Of a stretch of 64,000 nucleotides of DNA, positions 51,652 to 61,759 are shown piece after piece (the stretch's first letter is position 1; each line of letters begins with the position of its first letter). The DNA is taken from assembly GCF_913055165.1 (NCBI RefSeq), contig NZ_CAJXJS010000011.1, positions 1 through 64,000 of the forward strand, in the 5' to 3' direction. The DNA is from an uncultured Devosia sp. (lineage in GTDB: Bacteria > Pseudomonadota > Alphaproteobacteria > Rhizobiales > Devosiaceae). Position numbers and translations under genes: made by a program. The notes under the pieces are model-generated. The model was given only the letters and a program-made list of their open reading frames with translations, was not told where the DNA came from and did no database searches.

Positions 51652-54600
51652 TCAGCTCTCCCGCGCCAGATCCGCCAGAAGACCGGCCGCCACGCTGAGC
51701 CGCGACACTGTGATGCCCCCTTCCGTCAGCTCCTTGACCGCGGCGACGGTACGCGCCACCGCCACAGGCCTGTTGGCCGCATAGTCAGCCACTGATCCGG
51801 AGGAGATCACATCTGCGGTCAGGTCGCGCAGGGCACGCATCAGGTTGGCGAGCGCCCGGTCCAGTGCCATGCGATCGAACCGGTCGCCCAGAATGATCGC
51901 GCGGCCATCCTCAATGATACGGAACAGGTCGAACAGCCCGGCCAGACCAAAATAGGCCTTGGCCGCGGTCACCACATCGACGCCGCACCGTTCGGCTACA
52001 AGCACGATGTCGCTGGCATGGCTGAGAAAGGGCAGGGCGCCGATACGATAGGCGAGATCTTCCGGCACACCATGAGCCGTCAGGCCGCTGATCCGCACAT
52101 CGAGCGCGTGACGCTGGTCTTCGGGCAGCAAGCCCTCGGTCTCAATCAACCGATCGACCCCGTTCCGATGCCGCTCCACCAGACTTGCCAGGCCTTCGGT
52201 TACCGAGCCATTGCGTAGGAACCACAGGGCTTCCTGCCGCAACAGGGCCTCGACTTGAGCATATAGAGCCAGTTGCACCGAGCCGGGAAGGGCGCCGTCC
52301 AGGGCATCGATCTCAGCGTTCAGCCTCGTCAGCCCATAGGCGTCCCGCACCGCCGCATAGGCCAACGCGACCTCTCCGGCGCTGGCGCTGGTAGCAGCCG
52401 TCAGCTCCGATACGAAGGCCGGCCCGCCGCGATTGATCATCGCATTGGCGAGCACGGTCGCGACCACTTCCCGCTTGAGCCGGTGGGTTTCGACCTGCTC
52501 GGGATAGGTCTGGTGCAGTGTTTCCGGGAAGTAGCGGAACAACTCACCGGCCAGGTACGGATCGTCGATGGCGGTGCCCTTCAGCAGATCGTCGAACAGG
52601 GTCAGCTTCGCATAGGCCAGGATCACCGCCAGTTCCGGGCGCACAAGGCCCTTGCCCTCGGCCGCCCGGCTGTCCAGCGTTGCATCGCTGGGCAGAAACT
52701 CCACGGTCCTGTTGAGGAGTCCCCGCTCCTCCAGGCCCTCGATGAGGACCCGATGATCCGGCAGTTCCGCCAGCCCGGCCCGCTCGGCCAGCGATATGGC
52801 GAGGGTCTGAAGGTAGTTGTTGCGCAGGCAAAGCGCGGCGACCTCTTCGGTCATCGAGGCGAGGAAGGCGTTGCGCTCCTCCATCTCAAGCTGCCCCGAC
52901 GCCACGACCGACGACAGGGCAATCTTGATGTTGACCTCAAGGTCAGAGGAATTGACGCCGGCCGAGTTGTCGATGGCGTCCGAATTGATCCGCCCGCCAT
53001 TGAGCGCATAAGCGATGCGCCCTCGCTGGGTCACGCCCAGATTGGCGCCTTCGCCCACCACCTTGGCGCGCACTTCTCCCGCCGTGACCCGTATGGCGTC
53101 GTTGGCGCGATCGCCGACGCGTGCATCATCCTCATCGGCGGCCTTGATGTAAGTGCCGATGCCGCCGAACCAAAGCAGATCGACCTGTGCCACAAGAATG
53201 GCGCGCATGATTTCGGCAGGCGTCGCTGCGTCCTGGTCGAGGCCGAGCAGCGTCCGCATCTGCGGGCTGAGCGGGATGGATTTGAGCGAACGCGAAAACA
53301 CCCCGCCGCCCTCGGAAATCAGGCCCTTTTCATAATCCTGCCAACTGGAGCGCGGCAGCTTGAACAGGCGCTCGCGCTCCGCATAGCTGACCGCCGCATC
53401 CGGATCGGGATCGATGAAGATGTCGCGATGGTCGAAGGCAGCAACCAGCCGAATCTCGCGGCTGAGCAGCATGCCATTGCCGAAGACGTCGCCGCTCATG
53501 TCGCCGACGCCCGCCACGGTGAATGGCTCCTTCTGGATGTCGCGGTCCATTTCGCGGAAATGGCGTTTCACCGCCTCCCAGCCACCGCGTGCCGTTATGC
53601 CCATTTTCTTGTGGTCATAGCCGGCCGAACCGCCCGAGGCGAAGGCATCGCCCAGCCAGAAGCCGCGTCCGGAGGCAATGGCATTGGCGGTATCGGAGAA
53701 GCTGGCCGTGCCCTTGTCGGCCGCAACCACGAGGTATGGGTCATCGCCATCGCGCCGCACCGTATCGGCGGGAGGGACCACGACCCCCTCGACCAGATTG
53801 TCGGTCACATCGAGCAGTGCGCCGATGAACACCTTGTAGCTTTCGGTCCCCTCGGCCAGCCACGCATCTCGCGCCATGCCTGCGCTCAGCCGCTTCGGGA
53901 CAAACCCGCCCTTTGCGCCAACCGGCACGATCACCGCGTTCTTGACCTGCTGTGCCTTGACCAGTCCCAGCACTTCGGTGCGGAAGTCCTCGGGCCGGTC
54001 CGACCACCGCAGCCCGCCACGGGCAATGGCACCAAACCGCAGATGCACGCCCTCCACGCGCGGAGAATAGACTGAAATTTCCCGGTAGGGCCGGGGTGCC
54101 GCCATACCCTCGACCTGGTGGCTGTCGAATTTGATGGCGAGCGCCGGGCGCCGGTGACCATCCTTGTCGCGCTGCCAGGCATTTGTCCGCATCGAGGCTT
54201 CAATCAGGTTCTGGAACCGGCGCACAATGGTGTCTTCGTCGAGCGACGTGATCTGGTCCAGCGCTGCAGCAATGTCCGCCCGCGCCACGGCGGCGGCCTC
54301 GTCATGGTCCGCCAGTTGGGGATTGTGCAGGGCAGCAAACAGCGAGACCAGAGCGCGCGCTGCCGCCTTTTGCGTCACCATGGCCTGGGCGATATAGCGC
54401 TGGGAATGCGAGGTGCCGACCTGCCGCAGATATCGTGACAGCGCCCGCAGCAGCGCCGCTTCGCTCCAATCCAGGCCGGCCAGCGTTACCAGGGAGTTGA
54501 GCTGGTCGCTTTCTGCCTCGCCCATCCACACCGCCAGGAGACCTGCCTCCACCGCCTCGGCCCGCGCCATCACATCGACGTCGGCGCCCTCGGGCAGTTC

Positions 54601-56325
54601 CAGCACCATGTCGTGCAGATAGCGTTCGACCCCGTCGCGCGGCACGATTGTATAGGTGCGCTCGTCGATCACCCGGAATCCGAAATGCTCCAGCATCGGC
54701 ACGCGGTCCGACAGCGGAATGGCCGTGCCTTCATGGTAGAACTTCAGGCTCAGCGCGCCGTCCGTCCCGGTACGCGTGGTCAGGCGAATGGCAATGCCGT
54801 CGTCGCCCAGCCCCTCGAACACCGCAATGTCGCGCAGGGCGTCACCGGCATCATTGCGGCTCTGATAGGCCCCCGAAAACGCCTGCTTCCAGTTGCTCAC
54901 CGCCTCCGGATTTGTGGCTGCCGCCATCAGCATGTCGGAGAAGTCATGGGTCAGTGCTTCGACCCCGGTCTCCAGCGCCCGCCGGTCCGGTACCGGCGTT
55001 GGCCCGCCATTCCGCCCGATGATGACATGCAGGCGGACCAGGTCCCCCTCTGGAAAATGCGGGTAGAATGCTGAAACACGGCCATCATAGAGCGCGCTCA
55101 GATAGCGGGTGATCCTGGCTCTGACATTGCCGTCATAACGGTCGCGCGGCACATAGACGAGGATGGACACGAAATTGTCGAACCGGTCGATCCGCGGCAG
55201 CACGCGCACGCGGGGACGGTCGTAAAGTCCGGCAATCGCGCCGGCAAATTCGGCGAGTTGCCGCGTGTCGATCTGGAACAATTCATCCCGCGGGTAGCTG
55301 TCCAGCGCACCGAGCAGCGTCCGGCCCGCATGGCCGAGCGGGTCGACGCCGGACTGCCGCATGACCTCGGCAATCTTGCGCCGGATGATTGGTACCTCGG
55401 TATGCGGCGTCGCCAAGGCCTGGGCCGTGTAATGTCCGACAACGCGCAATTCCCCGCTGACCTGACCCGCCGCATCGAACAGCTTGATGCCTACATAGTC
55501 CATATGGGTGCGCCGGTGTACGCGAGCGCGCACATTGGCCTTGGTCACCAGCAAGGGTTCGGGGCCCTGCACGAAATCGACAAGCTGAGGTGTGCTTTCC
55601 ACATAATGCGGGCCGCTGCGCAGCACTTTCAGACTCTCGTCGCGGAGTATGCCCAGCCCCGTGTCGGTAACAGGGCGCAATTCGTCCGCCTCGATCCGAT
55701 ACTCGCGTGTGCCGAGGAAAGTGAAATTATGCTCGATGAGCCACTCAATGAAGCGTTCGGCCTCGTCTCGCTGTGCTGGGGGGAGCCTGGCCAAGCCCGC
55801 AGATGCGCGCCGTACCCGGTCCAGCATCGGCTGCCAGTCCGATACAGCCCGCGCCACATCTGTGAGCGTGGCGCGCAATTCGGCCAGCAATTCGTCGACA
55901 TCAGCAACCGCATCGCTCTGGATATGCAGCATGCTGACCCGGTTGCCCCCAGTTGCAACCACGCTTCCATTGGCAACGTGCAAGACCGGGTGGGCAAACA
56001 TCCGGATCGTCCCGCCCATGGCCCTTAGGCCGGCGAGCGCACTGTCGACGATGAACGGCATGTCCGGAGAGATGATATCGAGAAGGAGCGGGTCAGTCGG
56101 CCCTTGCGGCCGCGTGACTTCGATTCGGGTCGCCCCAGGTGATGTCGTGGTCAGACGCGCGTGGCTTGCGGTGAGGGCACTGATCAGCGCCTCTGGGTTC
56201 TGCCTTTCCAGGTCATCCGGATCGGCGGCGGAAATCGCCGCAACAAGCAGCCGCTCTAGACTTTCGTCTCCCGCCGCCCTTGTTTTGGCCAGCTCCAATA
56301 CGCGCGTTTCCACCCTGTTCGTCAT
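51652..56325 (-). CDS. NAD-specific glutamate dehydrogenase, large (GDH-180 type)
   Basis: This 1557-residue enzyme oxidises glutamate to 2-oxoglutarate and ammonia, mainly for catabolism. The central catalytic third carries the glutamate-dehydrogenase core with LRFGAIARGGLRWSDRPEDFRTEV, the active-site Lys in VPVGAKGGFVPKRL, and GDMSGDVFGNGML. The long N- and C-terminal parts (ACT-like sensors among them) are typical of the 180-kDa class. Length is near the family's usual 1600. It is convergent with the amino-acid importer, whose sigma-54 promoter suggests nitrogen control, so uptake and degradation of glutamate or related compounds may work together. It appears monocistronic. Confidence 0.95.
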   Translation of the reverse strand: MTNRVETRVLELAKTRAAGDESLERLLVAAISAADPDDLERQNPEALISALTASHARLTTTSPGATRIEVTRPQGPTDPLLLDIISPDMPFIVDSALAGLRAMGGTIRMFAHPVLHVANGSVVATGGNRVSMLHIQSDAVADVDELLAELRATLTDVARAVSDWQPMLDRVRRASAGLARLPPAQRDEAERFIEWLIEHNFTFLGTREYRIEADELRPVTDTGLGILRDESLKVLRSGPHYVESTPQLVDFVQGPEPLLVTKANVRARVHRRTHMDYVGIKLFDAAGQVSGELRVVGHYTAQALATPHTEVPIIRRKIAEVMRQSGVDPLGHAGRTLLGALDSYPRDELFQIDTRQLAEFAGAIAGLYDRPRVRVLPRIDRFDNFVSILVYVPRDRYDGNVRARITRYLSALYDGRVSAFYPHFPEGDLVRLHVIIGRNGGPTPVPDRRALETGVEALTHDFSDMLMAAATNPEAVSNWKQAFSGAYQSRNDAGDALRDIAVFEGLGDDGIAIRLTTRTGTDGALSLKFYHEGTAIPLSDRVPMLEHFGFRVIDERTYTIVPRDGVERYLHDMVLELPEGADVDVMARAEAVEAGLLAVWMGEAESDQLNSLVTLAGLDWSEAALLRALSRYLRQVGTSHSQRYIAQAMVTQKAAARALVSLFAALHNPQLADHDEAAAVARADIAAALDQITSLDEDTIVRRFQNLIEASMRTNAWQRDKDGHRRPALAIKFDSHQVEGMAAPRPYREISVYSPRVEGVHLRFGAIARGGLRWSDRPEDFRTEVLGLVKAQQVKNAVIVPVGAKGGFVPKRLSAGMARDAWLAEGTESYKVFIGALLDVTDNLVEGVVVPPADTVRRDGDDPYLVVAADKGTASFSDTANAIASGRGFWLGDAFASGGSAGYDHKKMGITARGGWEAVKRHFREMDRDIQKEPFTVAGVGDMSGDVFGNGMLLSREIRLVAAFDHRDIFIDPDPDAAVSYAERERLFKLPRSSWQDYEKGLISEGGGVFSRSLKSIPLSPQMRTLLGLDQDAATPAEIMRAILVAQVDLLWFGGIGTYIKAADEDDARVGDRANDAIRVTAGEVRAKVVGEGANLGVTQRGRIAYALNGGRINSDAIDNSAGVNSSDLEVNIKIALSSVVASGQLEMEERNAFLASMTEEVAALCLRNNYLQTLAISLAERAGLAELPDHRVLIEGLEERGLLNRTVEFLPSDATLDSRAAEGKGLVRPELAVILAYAKLTLFDDLLKGTAIDDPYLAGELFRYFPETLHQTYPEQVETHRLKREVVATVLANAMINRGGPAFVSELTAATSASAGEVALAYAAVRDAYGLTRLNAEIDALDGALPGSVQLALYAQVEALLRQEALWFLRNGSVTEGLASLVERHRNGVDRLIETEGLLPEDQRHALDVRISGLTAHGVPEDLAYRIGALPFLSHASDIVLVAERCGVDVVTAAKAYFGLAGLFDLFRIIEDGRAIILGDRFDRMALDRALANLMRALRDLTADVISSGSVADYAANRPVAVARTVAAVKELTEGGITVSRLSVAAGLLADLARES

Positions 56326-56560
56326 GCCCTGCTCCCCGTGACTCGCCGAGCCACCTTAGGCACCTGCGACGACACTGTCTCTACCTCGTTGGTAGTGATA
56401 GCAGCCACCATCCGGTGGCGTGGTGCCGAGCAAGTCATTTCATGGAAACGTAACAACTCGGCAAAGCGTTTTCTCACCCGGCATGGGCCGGGGTCGTTTA
56501 CCCCTTGTTAAACTCTATCAATCTGGTAGTCTTTGGGTTACATCAAGAGCAGGACGTTCC

Positions 56561-56656
56561 ATGCCCAAACTGTCCCAATATGTTTCCTATGCCGGCCTCG
56601 TCGCGGCGCTGGTCTTCGGCTTCTTCGTGACCGTTCATGCCGGAATGGTCTTCTAG
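56561..56656 (+). CDS. 31-residue single-helix membrane peptide
   Basis: A short frame begins at ATG 56561 with AGGA 6 nt upstream. It encodes a basic start (MPKLSQ), one hydrophobic helix, YVSYAGLVAALVFGFFVTVH, and a short AGMVF end. It is followed by a strong hairpin with a T-rich tail, and a long intergenic region precedes it. These features look like a real small-protein gene, not chance. Function is unknown; peptides like this sometimes sit as accessory subunits of membrane complexes. I recall similar small peptides in Hyphomicrobiales but cannot name one. Confidence 0.55.
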   Translation: MPKLSQYVSYAGLVAALVFGFFVTVHAGMVF

Positions 56657-56687
56657 GCCGCGCAGAACCATCTAACAGACTATATGC

Positions 56688-56712
56688 GGCGACCCCTAGG
56701 GGTCGCCTTGCT
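56688..56712 (+). terminator. hairpin terminator after the 31-residue peptide gene
   Basis: GGCGACCCC and GGGGTCGCC form a 9-bp inverted repeat around TA, followed by TTGCTTTTG. It lies 31 bp after the peptide stop. It may also serve the convergent DUF6894 gene on the minus strand. Confidence 0.7.
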
Positions 56713-56730
56713 TTTGGGGCTTCGGAAAAA

Positions 56731-57009
56731 CTAATGCACGGTGGCCGGTTCAATCGGCGTCGCTGGTCCGCTGCCGACCTTCGGGCCAGCCCAGAAAACG
56801 ACATAGAGCAGGTCCTGACCCGCGGCGTCCTGAATCTCGATTGAGCGAGGCGCGTCCATTGCGCCCCCTTCACCCGCCACCTTTTCGATGATGGCTCGAC
56901 CCATTTCGGCAGCCGATTTCTCGGCGGCTTCGAGATTGGCGTGTTCGCTGCCGGACTCGTCCCGGATCAGCCTGTCTTCGGTGCGGTAGTGAAAGTAATA
57001 TCGCGGCAC
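56731..57009 (-). CDS. small DUF6894-like protein
   Basis: This 92-residue protein begins MPRYYFHYRTEDRLIRDESG and continues EHANLEAAEKSAAEMGRAII, the pattern of DUF6894 small cytosolic proteins common in Hyphomicrobiales. The C-terminal half has the short strand SIEIQDAAGQDLLYVVFW. Function is unknown. No signal peptide or membrane helix is present. It converges with the 31-residue peptide gene. Confidence 0.75.
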   Translation of the reverse strand: MPRYYFHYRTEDRLIRDESGSEHANLEAAEKSAAEMGRAIIEKVAGEGGAMDAPRSIEIQDAAGQDLLYVVFWAGPKVGSGPATPIEPATVH

Positions 57010-57097
57010 GATCTATTCCCGTTTCCCGGGTTAAACGTCCGGCGGCGGCATGGGTTGCCAAGGCCAAATCAATGTCAGTGTGGCACCAGTAGCCGCG

Positions 57098-57649
57098 TCA
57101 GTCGACCCCGCGCAGAGCGCGGTAGCCATGCCGGTGCCACAGGAGAGGGCTGGCCCCTGTTCGCGTCTCCGCATCGACAATTGCTCCGGCGAAAAGGACA
57201 TGAGTGCCGGTTTCCATGGCCCCGATCACCTCGCAGTCCAGCGCTGAGACGGCCCCCTGCAGCAAAGGTTGCCCGGAGGGCCAGGCGTCCCAGTTCCCAA
57301 CGTCGAAACGTTTTGCTGGCTCGACCTGGCCCGCAAAGGCGTTGGCGACGTCCTCCTGGCCTGTAGCCAACATGGCCATGGAGAAGCTTCCCGTCTTGGC
57401 GATGAGATCAGCCAGACGGCTGACGATGTCGATCGAGACCAGAATGGCGGGTGGCTGCGCGGACAGGGAAAGCACTGATGTCGCCGTGCGGCCGACGCGC
57501 TCATCTCCGCGCCGTGCGGCCACTACATGCACACCCGATGCCATGCCTGACATTGCGGAACGGAATTCGGCGTCATTTACGGCCGGGCGGCGCAGCGGCC
57601 TCAGGGCCATGGTATCGGGCAGATCGAAATCGGGCATAGGGATAGTCAT
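57098..57649 (-). CDS. flavin reductase-like (FMN-binding split-barrel) protein
   Basis: This 183-residue protein has the flavin reductase fold with FRSAMSGMASGVHVVAARRG, GRTATSVLSLSAQPPAILVSID, and the substrate/flavin segment FSMAMLATGQEDVANAFAG. HVLFAGAIVDAETRTGASPLLWHRHGYR is the typical C-terminal motif. Such enzymes reduce FMN/FAD with NAD(P)H for monooxygenases, but no oxygenase is adjacent. I use ATG 57649; a TTG eight codons earlier is possible. It lies about 130 bp downstream of sodB on the same strand, beyond a terminator. Confidence 0.85.
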   Translation of the reverse strand: MTIPMPDFDLPDTMALRPLRRPAVNDAEFRSAMSGMASGVHVVAARRGDERVGRTATSVLSLSAQPPAILVSIDIVSRLADLIAKTGSFSMAMLATGQEDVANAFAGQVEPAKRFDVGNWDAWPSGQPLLQGAVSALDCEVIGAMETGTHVLFAGAIVDAETRTGASPLLWHRHGYRALRGVD

Positions 57650-57730
57650 GGTGGAAAGTCTGCCTGGGTGCAATGCGGTCTGTGGGCCTGCGGTGCCGCC
57701 ACTTGGGCCGCCGATCCAACTTCGGGCAAA

Positions 57731-57766
57731 TGGAAAACGGGATACATGGAGGGTATGTATCCCGTT
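57731..57766 (-). terminator. terminator of sodB
   Basis: AACGGGATACAT (57736-57747) and ATGTATCCCGTT (57755-57766) form a perfect 12-bp stem. On the minus strand it is followed by TTCC, giving a short U-run 13 bp after the sodB stop. Confidence 0.75.
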
Positions 57767-57778
57767 GAACTGCGGTCC

Positions 57779-58381
57779 TTAACCCAGATTGGCCTCAGCG
57801 AACTCGTAATTGGCAAGCTTGTCGAGGAAATTGCTCACATAATCGGGCCTGCGGTTGCGAAAATCGACATAATAGGCATGTTCCCAGACATCCAGGCCCA
57901 GCAGTGCCTTGCCTTCACCTGTCGCCAGTGGATTTGAGCCATTAGGCGTCTTGGTGGTCCGGAGCTTTCCATCCGAACCCAGGATGAGCCAGGCCCAGCC
58001 CGAACCAAACTGGGTGGTTGCCGCCGTCTTGAAACTATCCTTGAAGGCGTCGACCGAACCGAAGTCCTCGGCGATCTTGGCTTCAAGCCGACCGGGCAGC
58101 TTGCCGCCATTCGGGTTCAGCGCCTGCCAGAAGTGGATGTGGTTCCAGTGCTGTCCGGCATTGTTGAACACGGGTGCCAGATCCGGCTTGTCCTTGGCGA
58201 ACAGCACGATCTCGTCCAGCGACTTGCCTGCCAGCTCGGGCATCTTCTCCACGAAACCATTGAGTGCAGTCACATAGGCCTGGTGGTGCTTACCGTGATG
58301 AAGTTCCAGGGTTTCCTGGCTCATTCCGCCAGCGGCGAGGGCGTTTGCCGAGTAGGGCAGGGCTGGTAGCGAGAAAGTCAT
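57779..58381 (-). CDS. sodB: superoxide dismutase, Fe-type
   Basis: This 200-residue cytoplasmic enzyme removes superoxide. Metal ligands are His28 (LELHHGKHHQAY), His81 (QHWNHIHFW), and Asp164/His168 (DVWEHAYYVDF). Gln77, four residues before His81, is the position that usually marks iron-type enzymes; manganese types mostly have Gly there. The start at 58381 follows AAAGGA. It is divergent from the SufR-like regulator gene, with an 18-bp near-palindrome (58404-58421) only about 30 bp from the sodB start, so direct control by that regulator is likely. There is no signal peptide. Confidence 0.95.
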   Translation of the reverse strand: MTFSLPALPYSANALAAGGMSQETLELHHGKHHQAYVTALNGFVEKMPELAGKSLDEIVLFAKDKPDLAPVFNNAGQHWNHIHFWQALNPNGGKLPGRLEAKIAEDFGSVDAFKDSFKTAATTQFGSGWAWLILGSDGKLRTTKTPNGSNPLATGEGKALLGLDVWEHAYYVDFRNRRPDYVSNFLDKLANYEFAEANLG

Positions 58382-58403
58382 GATCGCATCCTTTCGCAAT
58401 CGA

Positions 58404-58421
58404 CTTGCATGATCAGGCAAG
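58404..58421. promoter_or_regulatory. 18-bp near-perfect palindrome between sodB and the SufR-like gene
   Basis: CTTGCATGATCAGGCAAG is its own reverse complement except for one position pair, with a GATC-centred core. It lies 23-40 bp upstream of the sodB start and 47-64 bp upstream of the regulator start, where a regulator could control both genes. It does not resemble Fur, Irr or SoxR boxes that I know. Confidence 0.6.
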
Positions 58422-58467
58422 CCGGGCTAATTTCCAAGCAATGGCTTTGAAAACCCTTTCGAGAGAT

Positions 58468-59142
58468 ATGTCAAGCTCGGCCTTGGAAAATACGGCATGG
58501 TCGCCGCGCAGCCCATCCGAACGCATCCTCATGGCACTCAAGATGCATGGCGCGCTGTCGGCGGCCGCTCTGGGCGAGATGTTGGGCATTACCAGCGAGG
58601 CAGTGCGTCAGCAGCTCCTGCGTCTCGCTGATGAGAACCTGGTCGAAGCCCGGAGCGCCTCCGGTGGCGTAGGGCGACCGACCCAGCTCTGGAGCCTGGC
58701 GCCTGCCGCGCAGGCCCGCTTTCCCGACACCCACGCTGCACTGACTGTCCAGCTCCTCGACATCGTGCGCACGCGTCTCGGTGAGGACACGCTCAATGCC
58801 ATCATCGCGGCCCGCGAGAGCGATACGCGTGAAGCCTATATGGCCGCCATGGAGCCTGCCGACGACCTCAGGGCGCGGGTTGCGGCCCTCGCCGACCAGC
58901 GCAGCAGGGAGGGCTACATGGCCGCCTGGACCGAACAGCCGGACGGCTCGGTGCTGCTGGTCGAGAACCATTGCCCCATCTGCGCCGCGGCGACGGCATG
59001 CCAGGGGTTCTGCCGCGCCGAGCTGGACGTGTTCCGCTCGGTTCTGGGGCCGGACGTCTCCGTCGAGAGACTGGAGCATATCGTGTCGGGTGGGCGGCGC
59101 TGCACCTATTCCATAAGGAGCCTGGCCGATGCATCCGCCTGA
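58468..59142 (+). CDS. SufR-like winged-helix regulator with C-terminal Fe-S cysteines
   Basis: This 224-residue DeoR/ArsR-like protein has an N-terminal winged helix (SERILMALKMHGALSAAALGE, recognition helix ITSEAVRQQLLRL). The C-terminal cysteine set is NHCPICAAATACQGFC (Cys169, 172, 178, 182) plus Cys212 in GGRRCTYSI, as in SufR-type sensors that bind a labile Fe-S cluster. Cluster loss under oxidative or nitrosative stress or iron lack would change DNA binding. I start at ATG 58468, where the family N-terminus begins; an ATG at 58441 is possible. It overlaps the truncated haemoglobin gene by 14 bp. No suf genes are adjacent. Confidence 0.85.
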   Translation: MSSSALENTAWSPRSPSERILMALKMHGALSAAALGEMLGITSEAVRQQLLRLADENLVEARSASGGVGRPTQLWSLAPAAQARFPDTHAALTVQLLDIVRTRLGEDTLNAIIAARESDTREAYMAAMEPADDLRARVAALADQRSREGYMAAWTEQPDGSVLLVENHCPICAAATACQGFCRAELDVFRSVLGPDVSVERLEHIVSGGRRCTYSIRSLADASA

Positions 59143-59620
59143 TCGCCCGCCCGTGGGCACCCAATTGCACCGCATCGGCTGGGAGACACCGGAGGGTTTG
59201 GACGAAGCTCTGATCCGTGCCGTGGTCGTCGAATTCTACGCCCGCGCCCGCCGGGACGATGTTATCGGCCCGGTCTTCAATCGCATTATTCCGGATGCCG
59301 ATTGGCCGGCGCATCTCGACAAGATTGCCGATTTCTGGAGCTCCATGCTCCTCGGGTCCGGCCGGTACAATGGCCGCCCCATGCCAAAGCATATGGCTAT
59401 TCCCGAGCTTGCCGACGCCCACTTCATGCGCTGGCTGCGCCTCTTCCGCGAGACCGTCGAGGAAATCTGCCCGCCGGACATCGCCGCGCTCTTCGTCGAG
59501 CGCTCCGAGCGCATCGGCAATTCCTTCCGTATGAACATCTCCATGCGTCGGGGTGACGACATCACCCGTCTCGGCCCGCTGCCGCGGGAAGCCGCGCCCA
59601 TCTGGAAGCCCGACCCCTAG
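59129..59620 (+). CDS. group III truncated haemoglobin
   Basis: This 163-residue haem protein has the short 2-on-2 globin fold of group III: EALIRAVVVEFYARARRDDVIGPVF at the start, DWPAHLDKIADFWSSMLLGSGRY in the middle, and AHFMRWLRLFRETVEE with the likely proximal His98. The C-terminus is about 30 residues longer than minimal members. Roles in this group are linked to oxygen or nitric-oxide chemistry. It is translated from the same message as the SufR-like regulator (14-bp overlap), pointing to a shared NO/redox response. Confidence 0.88.
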   Translation: MHPPDRPPVGTQLHRIGWETPEGLDEALIRAVVVEFYARARRDDVIGPVFNRIIPDADWPAHLDKIADFWSSMLLGSGRYNGRPMPKHMAIPELADAHFMRWLRLFRETVEEICPPDIAALFVERSERIGNSFRMNISMRRGDDITRLGPLPREAAPIWKPDP

Positions 59621-59697
59621 GCCCGGCGCCGCCTCACCGTCAGCAATGGAACTTTCCGCGCCTCTGCCGCTTGCCAGAAGAGGGAAGGAGAACTGAC

Positions 59698-59904
59698 ATG
59701 GCCACAATGGTGAGACTGACCGAGGAGCAGATCGTCCGGCTTCTCGAGGAAGCTGACAGCATGGAGACTGCCCTCAAGGACCTGCATCAGGAACTGGTCG
59801 ATCTGGGCACGCCCAAGGAGACCATGACGCGCTTCTCACGCGTGCATGACCGCTTTACCGAGATTCTCGCATTCCTCCGGCGCCAGCGCGAACTGGGAAC
59901 CTAG
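59698..59904 (+). CDS. 68-residue helical protein of unknown function
   Basis: This short protein starts MATMVRLTEEQIVRLLEEAD and is predicted all-helical and charged (METALKDLHQELVDLG, FTEILAFLRRQREL), with heptad-like hydrophobic spacing that suggests a small coiled-coil dimer. AAGGAG precedes the ATG at 59698. I do not recognise a family. It follows the truncated haemoglobin gene by 77 bp and overlaps the end of the convergent glycosidase gene by 4 bp. Confidence 0.65.
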   Translation: MATMVRLTEEQIVRLLEEADSMETALKDLHQELVDLGTPKETMTRFSRVHDRFTEILAFLRRQRELGT

Positions 59905-60844
59905 GCGCCCGCAAGCAGCGCCAGGTCCGCAGGCACGTCGCGTTCGAACACCAGCCTGCCGTCTACCACGCTCAACCGCGCCTGATGGATCGCCGTGCGC
60001 CGCGCGGCAACATCGGGCGGCCCATCCGTCTGGCTGCGTTCTTCCCACTCCGGATGGGTGAAATAATACATGGCGGCGTGGTCGCCATTGACCACCACAT
60101 CCGCGTGGCGTGCATAACGCCGGTCCATCGGATCGGCCCCGGGCTCACCACCGACAATGCCTTGCCGGGTCCAGCCCAGCGTGTCGTCAGACCGATAGAC
60201 CGCCTGGCCGCGCCACTCATCCACGATCAGCCAGTAATACCCGCCCAGCGCGAACACGTTTGGCCCTTCATGCGGCGGGGCGTCCGGTGACCCGGGCAGC
60301 ACCAGCCCCTCGAGGGTCCAGGTCATCATGTCCGGGCTGGTCGCGCTCCAGGTGCTCGAGCCCTGGCCCTCATCCTTGTACCACATCCGCCACAACCCGT
60401 CGGGACTGCGGAACACGCAGGCATCAATGCAATTGCTGCTCGACAGCCTGAGCGGACCCACACGGGTCCAGTTCTCCAAATCCGGACTGGTGAAATGGGT
60501 AATGGTGCGCGGCACCTTCCAATGCGTCGGCACCCCGGTGATGTAGCTAAGGAACATGTGGTATTGCCCCCCGGCGAAGATCACCTCCGGCGCCCAATGC
60601 GTATTGAGCCCGGTGTCCCCCGGTGCATCCAGGCCCTTCACCGTGCCCCGATAGTGCCAGTTGCCGCCGCCATCGGTCGAAACGGCAATGCCGATGGGTG
60701 AGCCGTGGATCCAGCCAAATCCCGGTTCGTCCGCACTGGCCCGGCGATTGGTGTAGAACATCCACCACTCATCCGTGCCTTCTCGTTTCACCACGACCGG
60801 ATCGGCCGCCCCATCCTCGATCGGATCGCGATAGATCGGCGCGC

Positions 60845-60848
<4 letters not shown>
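59901..60848 (-). CDS. GH43-like five-bladed beta-propeller glycosidase
   Basis: This 315-residue protein has the repeat layout of GH43/32-type five-bladed propellers, with WWMFYTNR, YHMFLSYITG, LWRMWYKDE and YYWLIVDEWRG strands. Catalytic-type acids stand in the expected order: an early Asp in DGAADPVVV, a middle Asp in CIDACVFR, and the Glu in HEGPNVF as acid. There is no signal peptide, so it should act on imported oligosaccharides. It overlaps the downstream-transported ABC ATPase gene by 4 bp, in one operon with the importer. Substrate could be arabino/xylo- or manno-oligosaccharides; I cannot choose. Confidence 0.75.

Positions 60849-61755
<907 letters not shown>

Positions 61756-61759
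<4 letters not shown>

Noticed and set aside
52273-54075. 600-codon plus-strand frame
   Set aside because: It is antisense to the NAD-glutamate dehydrogenase, which has continuous family motifs across the whole stretch.
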